Shown here one piece after another: positions 10,489 through 24,299 of a stretch of 32,936 bases of DNA. The notes under the pieces were generated by a model. That model had not been told where the DNA came from. It was given only the letters and a program-made list of their open reading frames with translations, and searched no databases. Both the position numbers and the translations under genes were made by a program. Each line of letters begins with the position of its first letter. Position 1 is the first letter of the stretch. The DNA is taken from positions 1-32,936 of the forward strand of contig CBFFRP010000452.1 in the NCBI GenBank assembly GCA_965644295.1, in the 5' to 3' direction. This DNA comes from Paraphysomonas bandaiensis (taxonomy: Eukaryota; Chrysophyceae).

Positions 10489-13400
10489 TTACGTCGTTTT
10501 ATCTCTTGAAATATTACAAAGGCATACATTCAAATCTTTAAGCAATCCATCAACTGCCACTTTGAACTCACTATTCCTATCAATGGGTAATATCGATAAT
10601 TCAATGTCATTCGCATGATTCGATATACGTTCTAACAGCGTTTGAATTTCAATTTTATTCTCAATTTCATGACCAGTAAAACATTTTACGTAGTAGTCAA
10701 TTGAATCTGAAAACTGCATCAAAATGTCAGCATCCCAGGCTCCTATCTCTAAGACTCCGACAATAACTCTTAAAGCCAAATGCGAATTCGCAGGGTTCGG
10801 TTTCTCCTCCAAGCAATGTGTAGCAGCCTTTTTCAATGTAGAATCCTCAATATGATCGCGCAGAACTAGCAAATCATGCACTGGTATAGAGCACAATCCG
10901 TTATGAAAACATTCGAAGATCAGCGGGAGTTTTAACTCTCCCGTCACGTCGCATATTCCGATACAGATATCTATGGGAGCAGCATGAAGCTTCGTGATAG
11001 CACTCCTTCCAAACGACCCCAGTTGTTTCATACATGACTCAACAGCTGACATATTTACGGCTACAGATATCGAACCATGACAAGCAATAACCGGTTCAGG
11101 AGATCCACTCATAGCACACTCACTACAATTTATTTCAGTTTTCCCATACTATCAGCACATTTCATACCTATTGAACCCTTTATCGGCGATAAGTGACACA
11201 AGTGCACACGTAGACAATGCACGCAAACGAGAAAGTAGACGTAAACCCCCAGACGGAATAGTGAAGCACGATGTTAACCGGAGATCACCTCCAGAGGTAG
11301 CTTTCATATCTTCTTCTATCTGTTTCAGAAATGTATTCAAAAACGTGTTATTTATAAATTTGTCTGTATAGTATGACGGAAATTTCAGGCCGTCTCCAGA
11401 AGATATTGTCTGGAGTTCCTGCACAGTTGATGCTAGCAACACCTCTCTACTCCATGTTTGTGAGCACTGTCGAATGTCTTCACTGGATAACTCATTCTTA
11501 GCCTTTTCCCCGCTATATCTTTGCGTCAACAGGCACTCATACAAACGGCATTCAGTCCCGGTACATTGTGACTCAGAAGGGATTATTTCAACAGCAAATA
11601 CGTCAGTTGTAAGACTGAATACACATATCAACACCAAATATAAAATAGTTAAGCAAAACCTGTCAAAGAGGTAGTTCCCTATTGCAAATACCACATTTTG
11701 CGTAGGGTTGTCAGGAGATAATATGTTATTTGACCGAATCAAATGCACCGAATTATCCAATTCAGCATCAAATAAAGCAAAGTCTAAAAACACGGACCGC
11801 TGCTTCCTTGTAAGGGGTTCTGATGGATGGTTTAGAACTGTATCACCATTGGCATGTGAGGTTCTGCATAGTGGAACCAGCATGTCTTGCACGTCGGGAT
11901 GCTGAGACCACTCAGAAAAACTTGAACTCGTGACATCCGCTGCAACATGAAGTACCACAATATCATGCTGTCAAAAAAGTCAACCGTTTTAGCTGCACAC
12001 TTCATGTAACTATTACCAACAGTGATGATTCTTTCTTACTTTTAGCAAGCATTTCCTCCAGGTAACGTACGAACAGCACCGTAAATCGACCATGACCTGC
12101 TCCAATCTCCAGAACGTACACAGGACTTGCTTTATTTACATTACCACTGCAACAAATAAACACCCATTTAGTACATTTATACGCCAACGAAGAAACCATA
12201 ATAGGCGGCAGCACACATACCTGCGAGCCAAATCTATCAGCGCGTAAAATATCAACTTGGCATACTCTCTTGCTACACGTTCGTATATAAGGCACCATCA
12301 GCAAACAACAATTTCTTTTCTGTACCGAAGTAAGGATTGGACGTGATGTAGAACGGAACCATATCTTGCTTTCTCCGCTCATTCCCGTTGCTCCACGCAC
12401 AAGTACCACGACTCTTATAAAAATCGCTCTGATGAAGAGAATAGTTAGGTTTGTACGGCAGTTGCTACAAGATAGTATGCCTGCAATGTCCACACAACTG
12501 AATTTGACAGCCTAACTTGATTCTCAATAATAGTCCCGTTGACATCCATTTTTACATCTATCTGATCGCATGATTTCTCTACTCAATATACATCAGCATA
12601 TCGCGTTAAATCGGAGCATGAATGTAATAAAAAAGCAAACAACACAGCCACCTGTATAGAATGAACTTTTTACATGAGCCACTGCTCCATTTTTCATGCC
12701 ACGACATGCCGTAATCTCATTCCAGTATTCTTCGTTGGATAATGCGTTATCTATGGATGAGTGACTTCGGATATAGTCCAGACCCTCGGGATTCCCGGTA
12801 TCAAGAGATAGCACTTGACTAAAGGCACTATAGGCCACTGACTGTAGCCCTGCACTTACTGCACATCTGAACACAGGATTATCAAGATCACTTCTATTTC
12901 GAGTAAAGTTATGTCAACAGTCGTATATGCATCTAATAGGATACACTCACACTACAGTGATACCTTGCTAAACAGGCATGCATTTCCGAATCGTTTGGGA
13001 GGAGTTCCACCGCTTCAGCGGCACACTTGACCGCAGTTGGAGGACCAGAGAGGCCTAGGGCAAGTCGACATATCTCCGAAAAGACTCGTCGGAACCAGAA
13101 AGGTGAAAATATATTGTCTGATGTAAATGTAGGGGTATCTGTTAGAAAGTGGTCAGTCATAAGAATTAACGACCATATGGAAGGTGTATCATTGTATATT
13201 ATATTCTCACAAATAGATACTTACATTGCAACGCCGCGCAAAGAGATACTGCGTTTTTGTGGGTACATAAGAGCGATACTTCTATATCACGAAGTAGGGC
13301 CTTGTGGCGAGCCTGGTACCTGTCTCCCTGTCCATTTTCTCCGTGGCTAAGTGCAGAAATCTATCAACATTGACTTCAGAGCGCTGTGGGCGACATCATG

Positions 13401-14145
13401 TATCATGAGCAAATCGGTTGCAATACCTTTTGTCTAAGAATATGGGCTATAGCAAGAAACACACTGGGTGAGTTATGAGATAACCTCCACACAGCTAGTG
13501 CATACTCCACACTGCTCACTGCAGATGGTGTGGTCCAAACATCCAGACAACTTGGATTAAGACGAGTTTCATCTGCATATATTAAGGACTAATATTATAA
13601 ATTTAATATATATACATATGCTTGGTACCTAACTCTGACCGACTATTAGCATCTGTCGCTGAGCTACTAAACACTATTTTTCCAAACTTGATTGGTGTTT
13701 GTTTCGGTATAATACCAGGGAATAGATGAGATGTGTCATGTGGTTGAATTACATTGACATATAAGTTATGTAATGTATCAGATGATACTGTATATGTTGT
13801 CATATCAATAGAGTGAATGTTACTATAGTTATGTACTGGTAGCTCTACGCTGATGTTGCTCTCTAAGTAGAGTATGTATGCATTGTTTGTACTAGAAGCT
13901 ACTGTAGATATGAAACTACAGAGTTGTTTGCTGTTATGATGATGTATAGCAGGTTTCGTATGGTGATATGTGGTGTTTATGTATGGTAATATCAATGTAT
14001 GTATGAGAGAGCTGCAGTGTATGGAATCACTGCATAGAGAGATGAGTGGACAGGTAGAGTCGGAGGATAACAAGATATCGATCATAGAAATACATTTCGT
14101 TAAGAGAGATATGAGGTGGAGGTCAGTAGGGATAGTGTCTGACAT
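10489..14145 (-). CDS. TPR-like plus SAM-dependent methyltransferase-like protein
   Basis: Twelve exons: 13629-14145, 13427-13572, 13225-13360, 12964-13138, 12674-12893, 12469-12561, 12326-12428, 12221-12272, 12017-12146, 11660-11967, 11168-11614 and 10489-11122. They total 2961 nt in phase, giving 986 residues. Exons 4 and 5 hold helical TPR-like stretches (AVKCAAEAVELLPNDSE). Then come DMVPFYITSNPYFAREYAKL and YVLEIGAGHGRF (about 491-502), a class I methyltransferase motif I. Further on, LDFALFDAE and IGNYLFDSL resemble later methyltransferase segments, and FTIPSGGLRLLSRL and VIACHGS follow. The substrate is unknown; a protein methyltransferase is a guess. The 12469 donor is the least certain junction. 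The N-terminal 170 residues are rich in Ser, His and Thr and match nothing I know. No signal peptide is seen, so a cytosolic site is likely. Confidence 0.78.
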
Positions 14146-14286
14146 TATAGTGATAGATGAGATGAGTGTATGAGGATATGAAGATCACAGATACATATAC
14201 ATATACATGTACATGAATGATATGATCCACACAACAAGAGAACATCAGTCACTTCCTCGTACACGAAGGATGAAGAGAAGTACGAA

Positions 14287-14783
14287 GTATGTATGTATGT
14301 ATGTATGTATGTATGTATGTATGTATGTATGTATGTATGTATGTATGTATGTATGTATGTATGTATGTATGTATGTATGTATGTATGTATGTATGTATGT
14401 ATGTATGTATGTATGTATGTATGTATGTATGTATGTATGTATGTATGTATGTATGTATGTATGTATGTATGTATGTATGTATGTATGTATGTATGTATGT
14501 ATGTATGTATGTATGTATGTATGTATGTATGTATGTATGTATGTATGTATGTATGTATGTATGTATGTATGTATGTATGTATGTATGTATGTATGTATGT
14601 ATGTATGTATGTATGTATGTATGTATGTATGTATGTATGTATGTATGTATGTATGTATGTATGTATGTATGTATGTATGTATGTATGTATGTATGTATGT
14701 ATGTATGTATGTATGTATGTATGTATGTATGTATGTATGTATGTATGTATGTATGTATGTATGTATGTATGTATGTATGTATG

Positions 14784-14814
<31 letters not shown>

Positions 14815-14863
14815 GTATGTATGTATGTATGTATGTATGTATGTATGTATGTATGTGTATGGG

Positions 14864-14899
<36 letters not shown>

Positions 14900-14942
14900 T
14901 GTATGTATGTATGTGTATGGGTATATATATGTATGGGTATGT
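14287..14942. repeat. (GTAT)n microsatellite with compound right end, in a head-to-head promoter
   Basis: GTAT units are perfect from 14287 to 14813 (about 131 units). One base change makes GTAAGTAT at 14811, then about ten more units follow. The right end is compound: GTATGTGTATGGGTATATAT occurs twice, near 14851 and 14909, separated by more GTAT units. The tract lies 141 bp from the methyltransferase start and about 100 bp from the KH-protein start. Confidence 0.97.
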
Positions 14943-15045
14943 GCAGGCCTCTATTATGATCGTATCACATATTCACATCTGTGCACATACACTGCACTAT
15001 CTGCATATATAACTACTTCATTCCCCTGACGGCATTGATCATCAT

Positions 15046-17335
15046 ATGGCGGAGGAGGCTATAGCACGGGCTCGAGCCATAGCAGCTAAACTAAACGGTC
15101 TTTCTATATATACATACATACAATCCATCTCATATATATATATCACCTGTCTGATACAGCCTCTGTGGGAGGAGGAGGAGGGGGTCTATCTTCTGACCTA
15201 GGGAAGCGTAAGAACCGATGGGATGAGCCGGGGGCGGCCTCTGGATATGGATGTAAGTATATCCCCAATATGGGATATTGTGATGTAACAGTGTTATGGT
15301 ACTTTAGTGGGACATATGCAGAGGAAAAAGGTTTATATTCCGACCAGAGAGCATCCGGATATTAACTTTTTAGGTATGTATATATGTCTTCTTGCTGTAG
15401 TATATGAATATATATGTACTCGTACAGGACTGTTGATTGGTCCACGTGGAAGGACTCAGAAGGAACTTGAGCAGCGTACTGGTGCTAAAATTATTATTCG
15501 TGGGCGAGGATCTCAAAAAGACGGTGTTGTAACGGGACATCCTGAGGATGACGATGACTTGCATGTTTGCATTGAGGGGCCAGGGGACAGTGTGAATGCC
15601 GCGCTGTCCGAGGTTGAAGAAATACTGTTTAACCCGGAGCAAGCACTGAAACTGAAGGAGGAGCAGTTGCGTAATCTTGCCGCTATGCAGACAAGTCTGC
15701 AGGAATACACACCGTCTGGGGCGCTGCAGCGACTGTCAGATGGTGAGGCCATGATAGAGCTTAAGGTACCAAACCACCTAGTGGGGTACATCATTGGCAA
15801 AGGAGGAGAAAACATACAGCGCATGCAGATGCAGACTGGGGTTCATGTGCAGATCGCGAAAGAGTCGGAGATGAAGCCGGGAGATACAACTAGAAATGTT
15901 GTTCTACGCGGTCCGGAGCGGGGTGTCGAAGAGTGTAAAAGGCGAGTTGATGACTTAGTTGCAGAGCGGCTTAATTACGGCAAAGGGGCCTCAAAACAGG
16001 ATCAAATTGACAACTATGCGTTTGTATTAAAGGTCGCTGTTCCAAACGACAAGGTTGGAATTATTATCGGGAAAGGTGGGACAACTGTGAAAGCTATTCA
16101 AGACCGCACCACTGTGTATGTACACATTCCCCCAGACCCCGATGAAGACAACCCAATGATTCGTACTCTGAGCATATGTGGGGATACACGGGAGGCTGTG
16201 GAGGCAGGTCAGATGGAGATCTCGTCCACCCTGCAGCAACAAGCCCAACAGGCTTCAGCACCCCTTAATGCCATGTACATGCTTGTTCCAGATGACAAAG
16301 TGGGCATCATAATTGGTCGATCGGGAGCAACAATTAAAGATATCCAGAACCGTCACAATGTACGTATTCAGATTCCTCAATCAGCTGACCCCGGGACCAT
16401 GCCTCCAGTACGAACCATCAGGTGCTTGATTACTTCATTTATCTCTTCGTGTGCCAATGCGATATACTGTACCTATGTATTCTCTGATGCCTATGTACAG
16501 CATACAAGGCACACAGCAGGACCAATATGGGGCAAAATTCGAGATTGAGGGCATGCTCGGCATGGACTCTTCTTACGACGTTTATGGAGGGATGGGATAC
16601 GGCGCTTATGGTGCCACAGATCCCTACGCAGGTGGAGCGTACTATGGTTACGGGCAACAGCAGCCACAGCAGCAGGCAGACGGTGCTACCGGTTCATACT
16701 ACGATGCTACCAGTGCGCACGCCCAGCAGCAGGGTGCCGACGGGAGCGCGGCTGCTGCTCAACCAGGTACACTACTGCTATACTTTGCATAATTGATGTC
16801 TATACACTAGACATGATGCATCATACACCTATGTATTTTGTGTATCGAATAATAACACGTTTGTGTAGACCTATCGGACCCCACCGCCTACTACAAAGAC
16901 TTCTGGAACTATGCCGCTTATTATGGAGAGGCCGCAGCACGTGCTTACTACACGACCTGGTCTCCTCCAGAGGGCACCCCTCCGCCCGAGGGAATTGTGC
17001 TACCCCCCTCTCAGCCTAGTGCAGAGAATGGCCAGGCGGCTGCACCTACGGGAGAGGTGAGATTAGGCAACCGTAATAATGCGCAAGTGGTAATAATAGT
17101 GGAATACTTCTTGCAGGCACAAGCCGGACAGCAGCAGTACGATGAGGCAGCAATGAAAGCCTACAACGAACAGGTTGCTGACGCTGCAACTATATGGTAG
17201 TAGTTGACTAGTGTTGTATTGTAGTATGCGGAATGGTACCGGCAGCAGGCAGCGCAATACTCAGCTGACAGTGCTCAACAAAATTCAGGAAGTGGTGAGG
17301 CTGCGGCGCCAGCTTCTAGCGATTCGAAGCAGTAG
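15046..17335 (+). CDS. SF1/branch-point-binding-type KH protein with three further KH domains
   Basis: Eight exons: 15046-15097, 15160-15252, 15308-15373, 15428-16421, 16501-16766, 16869-17056, 17117-17173 and 17225-17335. They sum to 1827 nt in phase and give 608 residues. Residues 33-41 (KRKNRWDEP) resemble the U2AF-ligand motif of SF1, with Trp38 as key residue. An SF1-type KH follows (MQRKKVYIPTREHPDINFLG, GPRG loop at 75-78), then a QUA2-like helix near 140-155. Three FUBP/KSRP-like KH domains come next, with GxxG loops GKGG (194-197), GKGG (285-288) and GRSG (367-370). The C-terminus is rich in Gln, Ala, Gly and Tyr, with FWNYAAYYGEAAARAYY and YAEWYRQQ repeats like FUBP tails. It should act in the nucleus at 3' splice-site recognition. 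The extra KH domains suggest broader RNA contacts. Confidence 0.87.
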
Positions 17336-18366
17336 CGATGTATTATGTGAAAACATGAAATCATATTATTCACAATGATGTCTTGACAATACTGAAAGTT
17401 AAAAAAAACGATTGCTTCGATGCGTATGCTGTCGCACCAGCACAACAATCAGTGATACTGGCGATAGCATATGCTTCGGGTCATTTGACAAAAGAAAGTA
17501 ATAATTTCTAATGAAATCTCTTGATATGAGTTACGTGTTTAGTCAATCTAAAGCAAGAACTCATTGTGATGTACCTACGTAATAGAGTGCACGTATCAAT
17601 GTTAGAGTATTATGTCGCAATAATGTTAGTTGTAATAAAGGTTATGCACTCAAAGAAAAACGTAGTGAGCAAGCAGAATCTTGATATATCTGACAACTTC
17701 AAGAATTTTGCCTGATAAGAAAGTAGATGATGACAGACAACACAGTGCAGCATTTGATTGATGAAAACAGGCAGGGGAAGTGAGACGTCTTAATACGCAA
17801 ACTCGATGAAGCACTTGCATGCCACCTACCACCAACTATTATGATGGAAAATTATTAAATAGAGCTGTGATTGTTATGACTGATTGGCCAAGAGTATGAC
17901 TCCATGTCATTTCGGAACCATCGCCTCTGGAATGAAAAGACAGTTGAGCAAGTTATATTGGCAGCTAACGTATAGCTATTTACGTACGTAGTTTAGTATC
18001 ACTTAATTGCAGTGTAATTAATTGAGACAGCAAATAGTATTGTCAAATACTAATAGCAAATACAATTGACTACAGCCTGCATCAATTAATTGACAATTAT
18101 TGTTATGCAGCCCTGTTACCAGTACTCATTAAATGCACTGTAATGACATTGAGCATCGTCTGATTGCTGAATTAAGAACAACACCTCTCATATACGCTTT
18201 CGAGAGATGGCTACAAGAGTATAGTTTGTGCTTACGCAGAACACATATTATACAAGCATTACTATATCAACGATCACTAATGCGACGGTGATATACACGG
18301 AAATTTCATATACGAAAGAAAGGCACAAAATCGCCCACAATAATGGCGGGCTCACTTATATTGCCT
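17336..18366. other. Tail-to-tail spacer with a strong hairpin
   Basis: This is 1031 bp between the 3' ends of the KH gene (+) and the secreted-protein gene (-). It is A+T-rich with many TAATTGA/CAATTA words around 18000-18110. No coding exon with convincing splice sites is seen. It contains the inverted repeat listed at 18077-18110. Confidence 0.55.
18077..18110. other. 34-nt imperfect inverted repeat (hairpin)
   Basis: CTGCAT at the left pairs with ATGCAG at the right. Inside, CAATTAATT pairs with AATTATTG, with small bulges and a GAC loop, giving about 14 base pairs. It may form an RNA hairpin in a 3' untranslated region or be a small element end. Function is unknown. Confidence 0.55.
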
Positions 18367-20057
18367 CTATTTAACATTCGAAGTTTGTGAAAAGACTAGA
18401 AGCTCAGCCCCAATAGTAGTATTCGCTGATGAGCCAACAGTAGTTTCTTCCACGCTGTATACGCGCTCTCCCAGTATTATGTAAGACGTGGGGGCCGAAA
18501 CGACATCGGGATCAAACTCAATGCACCACTTATGCGACACAGTTGCACAGAAACCAGGCGGCATAAAATCGACGGCAAAGAATAAATCAGCATTGCTATT
18601 ATCGTGCATGTATCTTTCTGCAGAGCCTTGCAAATCATAATCCATTAGCCAGTGCGTTTCTTTATACCTTTTAGTGAGAACGTTCTGTACACTTACCCCT
18701 ACGCTGGAATAGGAGCAAGACACAGCATCTCGATGCAACACCCCAATAACCACAGCCACTGTGTTGGGGTTCAAGTTACACGCCGCATCAGTAGCACATA
18801 TGGGTATACCATATGTGCCATCACGAGTACCGGCAACAAAAGAGTCATTGTTTTTACCGTCCAGAACCACGTCCCAGTCGTCGTAAAAACCCTCTGCCGA
18901 TAAGTTCACATACTGTGTAGCTAGATATGTGTAATTATAGGGAGTAGAGGTCGATAGATCAGACGTGAAGAATTTGTTGACAGACTCCTTCAAAATTTCA
19001 AAGTCATGCCCCAACTTATCCACTTCATCAAAAACATTTTCTGAATAACGTGGAATAAGAGGGGGATCTGTAGGCGACGTGCTGCGTTCATCATCATAGG
19101 CCATGTAATACCTCACAGGCCATATTAATTTCTTATAAGCTTGATACGCTTTAGTGAACCCTTCATTAGGCAAGGACATGCGTGATATGTGAGCCAAAAT
19201 ATCTGGTTTCGTTTCTTGCCAACTCTGGCCATCACTGCGATCCCAGAGTCGTACTGTAGAGGTAGATATTTCTCTTGTACTGATCATAGAAGCATTGATT
19301 CCATCAATTGTGGTATATGCATCTCGAACGCGACGGGCTGCGTTGGAATCAGCAGCATGGAGGATAACCACAGGTTCATCATACACATCAGGTGCAGAGT
19401 CAGATATGTTAATATTTCGATAAGATATGGTATCCCCAAAATTTTGACCTGGATAAAACGGATATGTTTCTGTTAATCTGGTCGCAATGATATTATCATA
19501 CGAATAAAAACGCATGGAGGGGGGAGTGCAGGCAACATTAGCTATCACATCCATTGGCCCAAGAAGAAAAGAAATAGCATCGCCATTGGCATTGCAGCGA
19601 GGAGATCCATCGTTGGAAGGGATATCACTTATCCCATCCGGAAATATTTCATCACAATGAAATGCATACGTACCATCTGCACCCCATATAAGTCGAAGTC
19701 TATATATCTCTACACACATATTTCTATACATATATATCTATACACGAACATCTAACCATATATCTCTACACATACAGATATCACACACTCTCTCTATATA
19801 TATATGTACTACTCACATGATCCATCAGTATTGCTTCCTCCTCCAGCATCTTCTCCATCATCTTCATCAACAATAGTGATAAGGAACCCATCAATTGCTT
19901 TCTTGAATACAGAAGGTACAAGAATATCATCCGCCATATCAGTTATAGCAGAGGCCTTTAAGAAGAGAGATGAGTCATATGACTGACAGTCTATGGGAGA
20001 GAGAGAGGAGGAGAGGAGGGGGAGGAGGGATAAAGGAAGGAGAAGGAGGGGTGACAT
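18367..20057 (-). CDS. Secreted protein of unknown family
   Basis: Two exons, 19817-20057 and 18367-19676, join in phase to give 516 residues. The start is a strong signal peptide (MSPLLLLPLSLLPLLSSSLS), so the protein should enter the secretory pathway. After an acidic Gly/Asp linker come about 430 residues of mixed fold. Distinct stretches include PPSMRFYSYD, YPGQNFGDTISY, VVILHAADSN and RLWDRSDGQSWQETKPD. Several N-x-S/T sites and Cys residues fit an extracellular or vacuolar site. No second hydrophobic segment or lipid-anchor signal is obvious at the C-terminus. I do not recognise the family and assign no function. It lies head-to-head with the MST kinase gene, with a CATA array between them. 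Confidence 0.82.
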
Positions 20058-20138
20058 GTAGAGGAGAGGATTAAGAGTTATAAGTTTGCGTATATGTGAG
20101 AGATAGAGTATGACGATATGCCATAATACTTAACAGAC

Positions 20139-20472
20139 CATACATACATACATACATACATACATACATACATACATACATACATACATACATACATACA
20201 TACATACATACATACATACATACATACATACATACATACATACATACATACATACATACATACATACATACATACATACATACATACATACATACATACA
20301 TACATACATACATACATACATACATACATACATACATACATACATACATACATACATACATACATACATACATACATACATACATACATACATACATACA
20401 TACATACATACATACATACATACATACATACATACATACATACATACATACATACATACATACATACATACA

Positions 20473-20502
<30 letters not shown>
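20139..20502. repeat. Pure (CATA)91 microsatellite in a head-to-head promoter
   Basis: 91 perfect CATA units lie 81 bp from the secreted-protein start codon and 104 bp from the kinase start codon. Reading frames across it are repeat artefacts. Confidence 0.98.
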
Positions 20503-20503
<1 letters not shown>

Positions 20504-20606
20504 TTATACACCTTGAATCTACTTCACTCTTCTTTTGTTCTGTTGAATGTCATCTCTCATTGTTCTCTGTTATCACAACCTTCAACAAGAACCACATTAA
20601 TCTATA

Positions 20607-23448
<2,842 letters not shown>

Positions 23449-24299
23449 ACCTCTGGCTGATATAATGTATGGGCATTCAAGGAATGTATGCGAAGAATGT
23501 ACAAAAGCAAGAAATGTTTGTGGCTCTGAGTAATAAGGTTGATTTTTGTGTATGCACTGTTTTTTCCATAAACTTGAATACGAACTGAAGTTTTGTATTA
23601 TTTCATAGTGTACTACCCCGTATTAAGTATTAGCCGATGTGTTTTAGTGTCGTTAGTGACACTACTTAGACCTATGTAAGGCATATTATATCATTCTGCT
23701 TCATTATCAATAATCTAAAGGCATTATGTTGACTGTACATGTATCCGCAATTCGTGTTAACAAAGTTCTTCACTAACGATGTATATTGTACTTTCCTAAT
23801 ACTTGTAGACCGTGCATATCAATCAAAACTGTCTGTTACGCAAATAGAGTAGCATACTAGCATAGTTTACGAGAAAAAAGTGTTCAACATTAAAGTATAA
23901 AGACCTATTTCTCACGCATAATTGTACAGATATGAGTACAAAAGTTAAGGTTCTGATGCTACTGTCACAAATAATATTTGGCAGATTTGTTGATAATTCA
24001 TAATATTTAAGTCGTTACCGCTGTGTAAGATACCGTATGAAATATAAACCATTAGTATAATGTATAATACTGTAGCTGCATACATCGTATTCCTGTAGTA
24101 AGGAATGCAGTAAATCTTGTACGAAGTCGTATTATTCAATCATCTATTTACGTCGTAGTTTATGTTTTGAAGCTACTAGTACACACCGGAATGAAGACAT
24201 GACTAGACTCTAGACACACAACAAGGATTCAAGCAAGGACAGTTGCATTCGTGAACAACGCTGTTTCCGAGAAAAAAAATACAAAATAGAAATTCTTCA
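23449..24299. other. Tail-to-tail spacer, no feature seen
   Basis: This A+T-rich spacer of 851 bp lies between the 3' ends of the kinase (+) and the P450 (-). No exon, RNA gene, array or clear hairpin was found. Confidence 0.55.

Noticed and set aside
12271-12330. Apparent frameshift in the methyltransferase between NPYFG and AREYAK
   Set aside because: A 53-nt GT-AG intron (12273-12325) explains the frame change and restores NPYFAREYAKL.
17123-17200. KH-protein end at the TAG near 17200
   Set aside because: A donor at 17174 (CAG|GTTGCT) and an acceptor at 17224 give a 51-nt intron and an in-phase last exon (YAEWYRQQ) that fits FUBP tails.
17650-17835. 61-codon minus-strand frame in the spacer after the KH gene
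   Set aside because: It is short, has no domain and no convincing splice partners.
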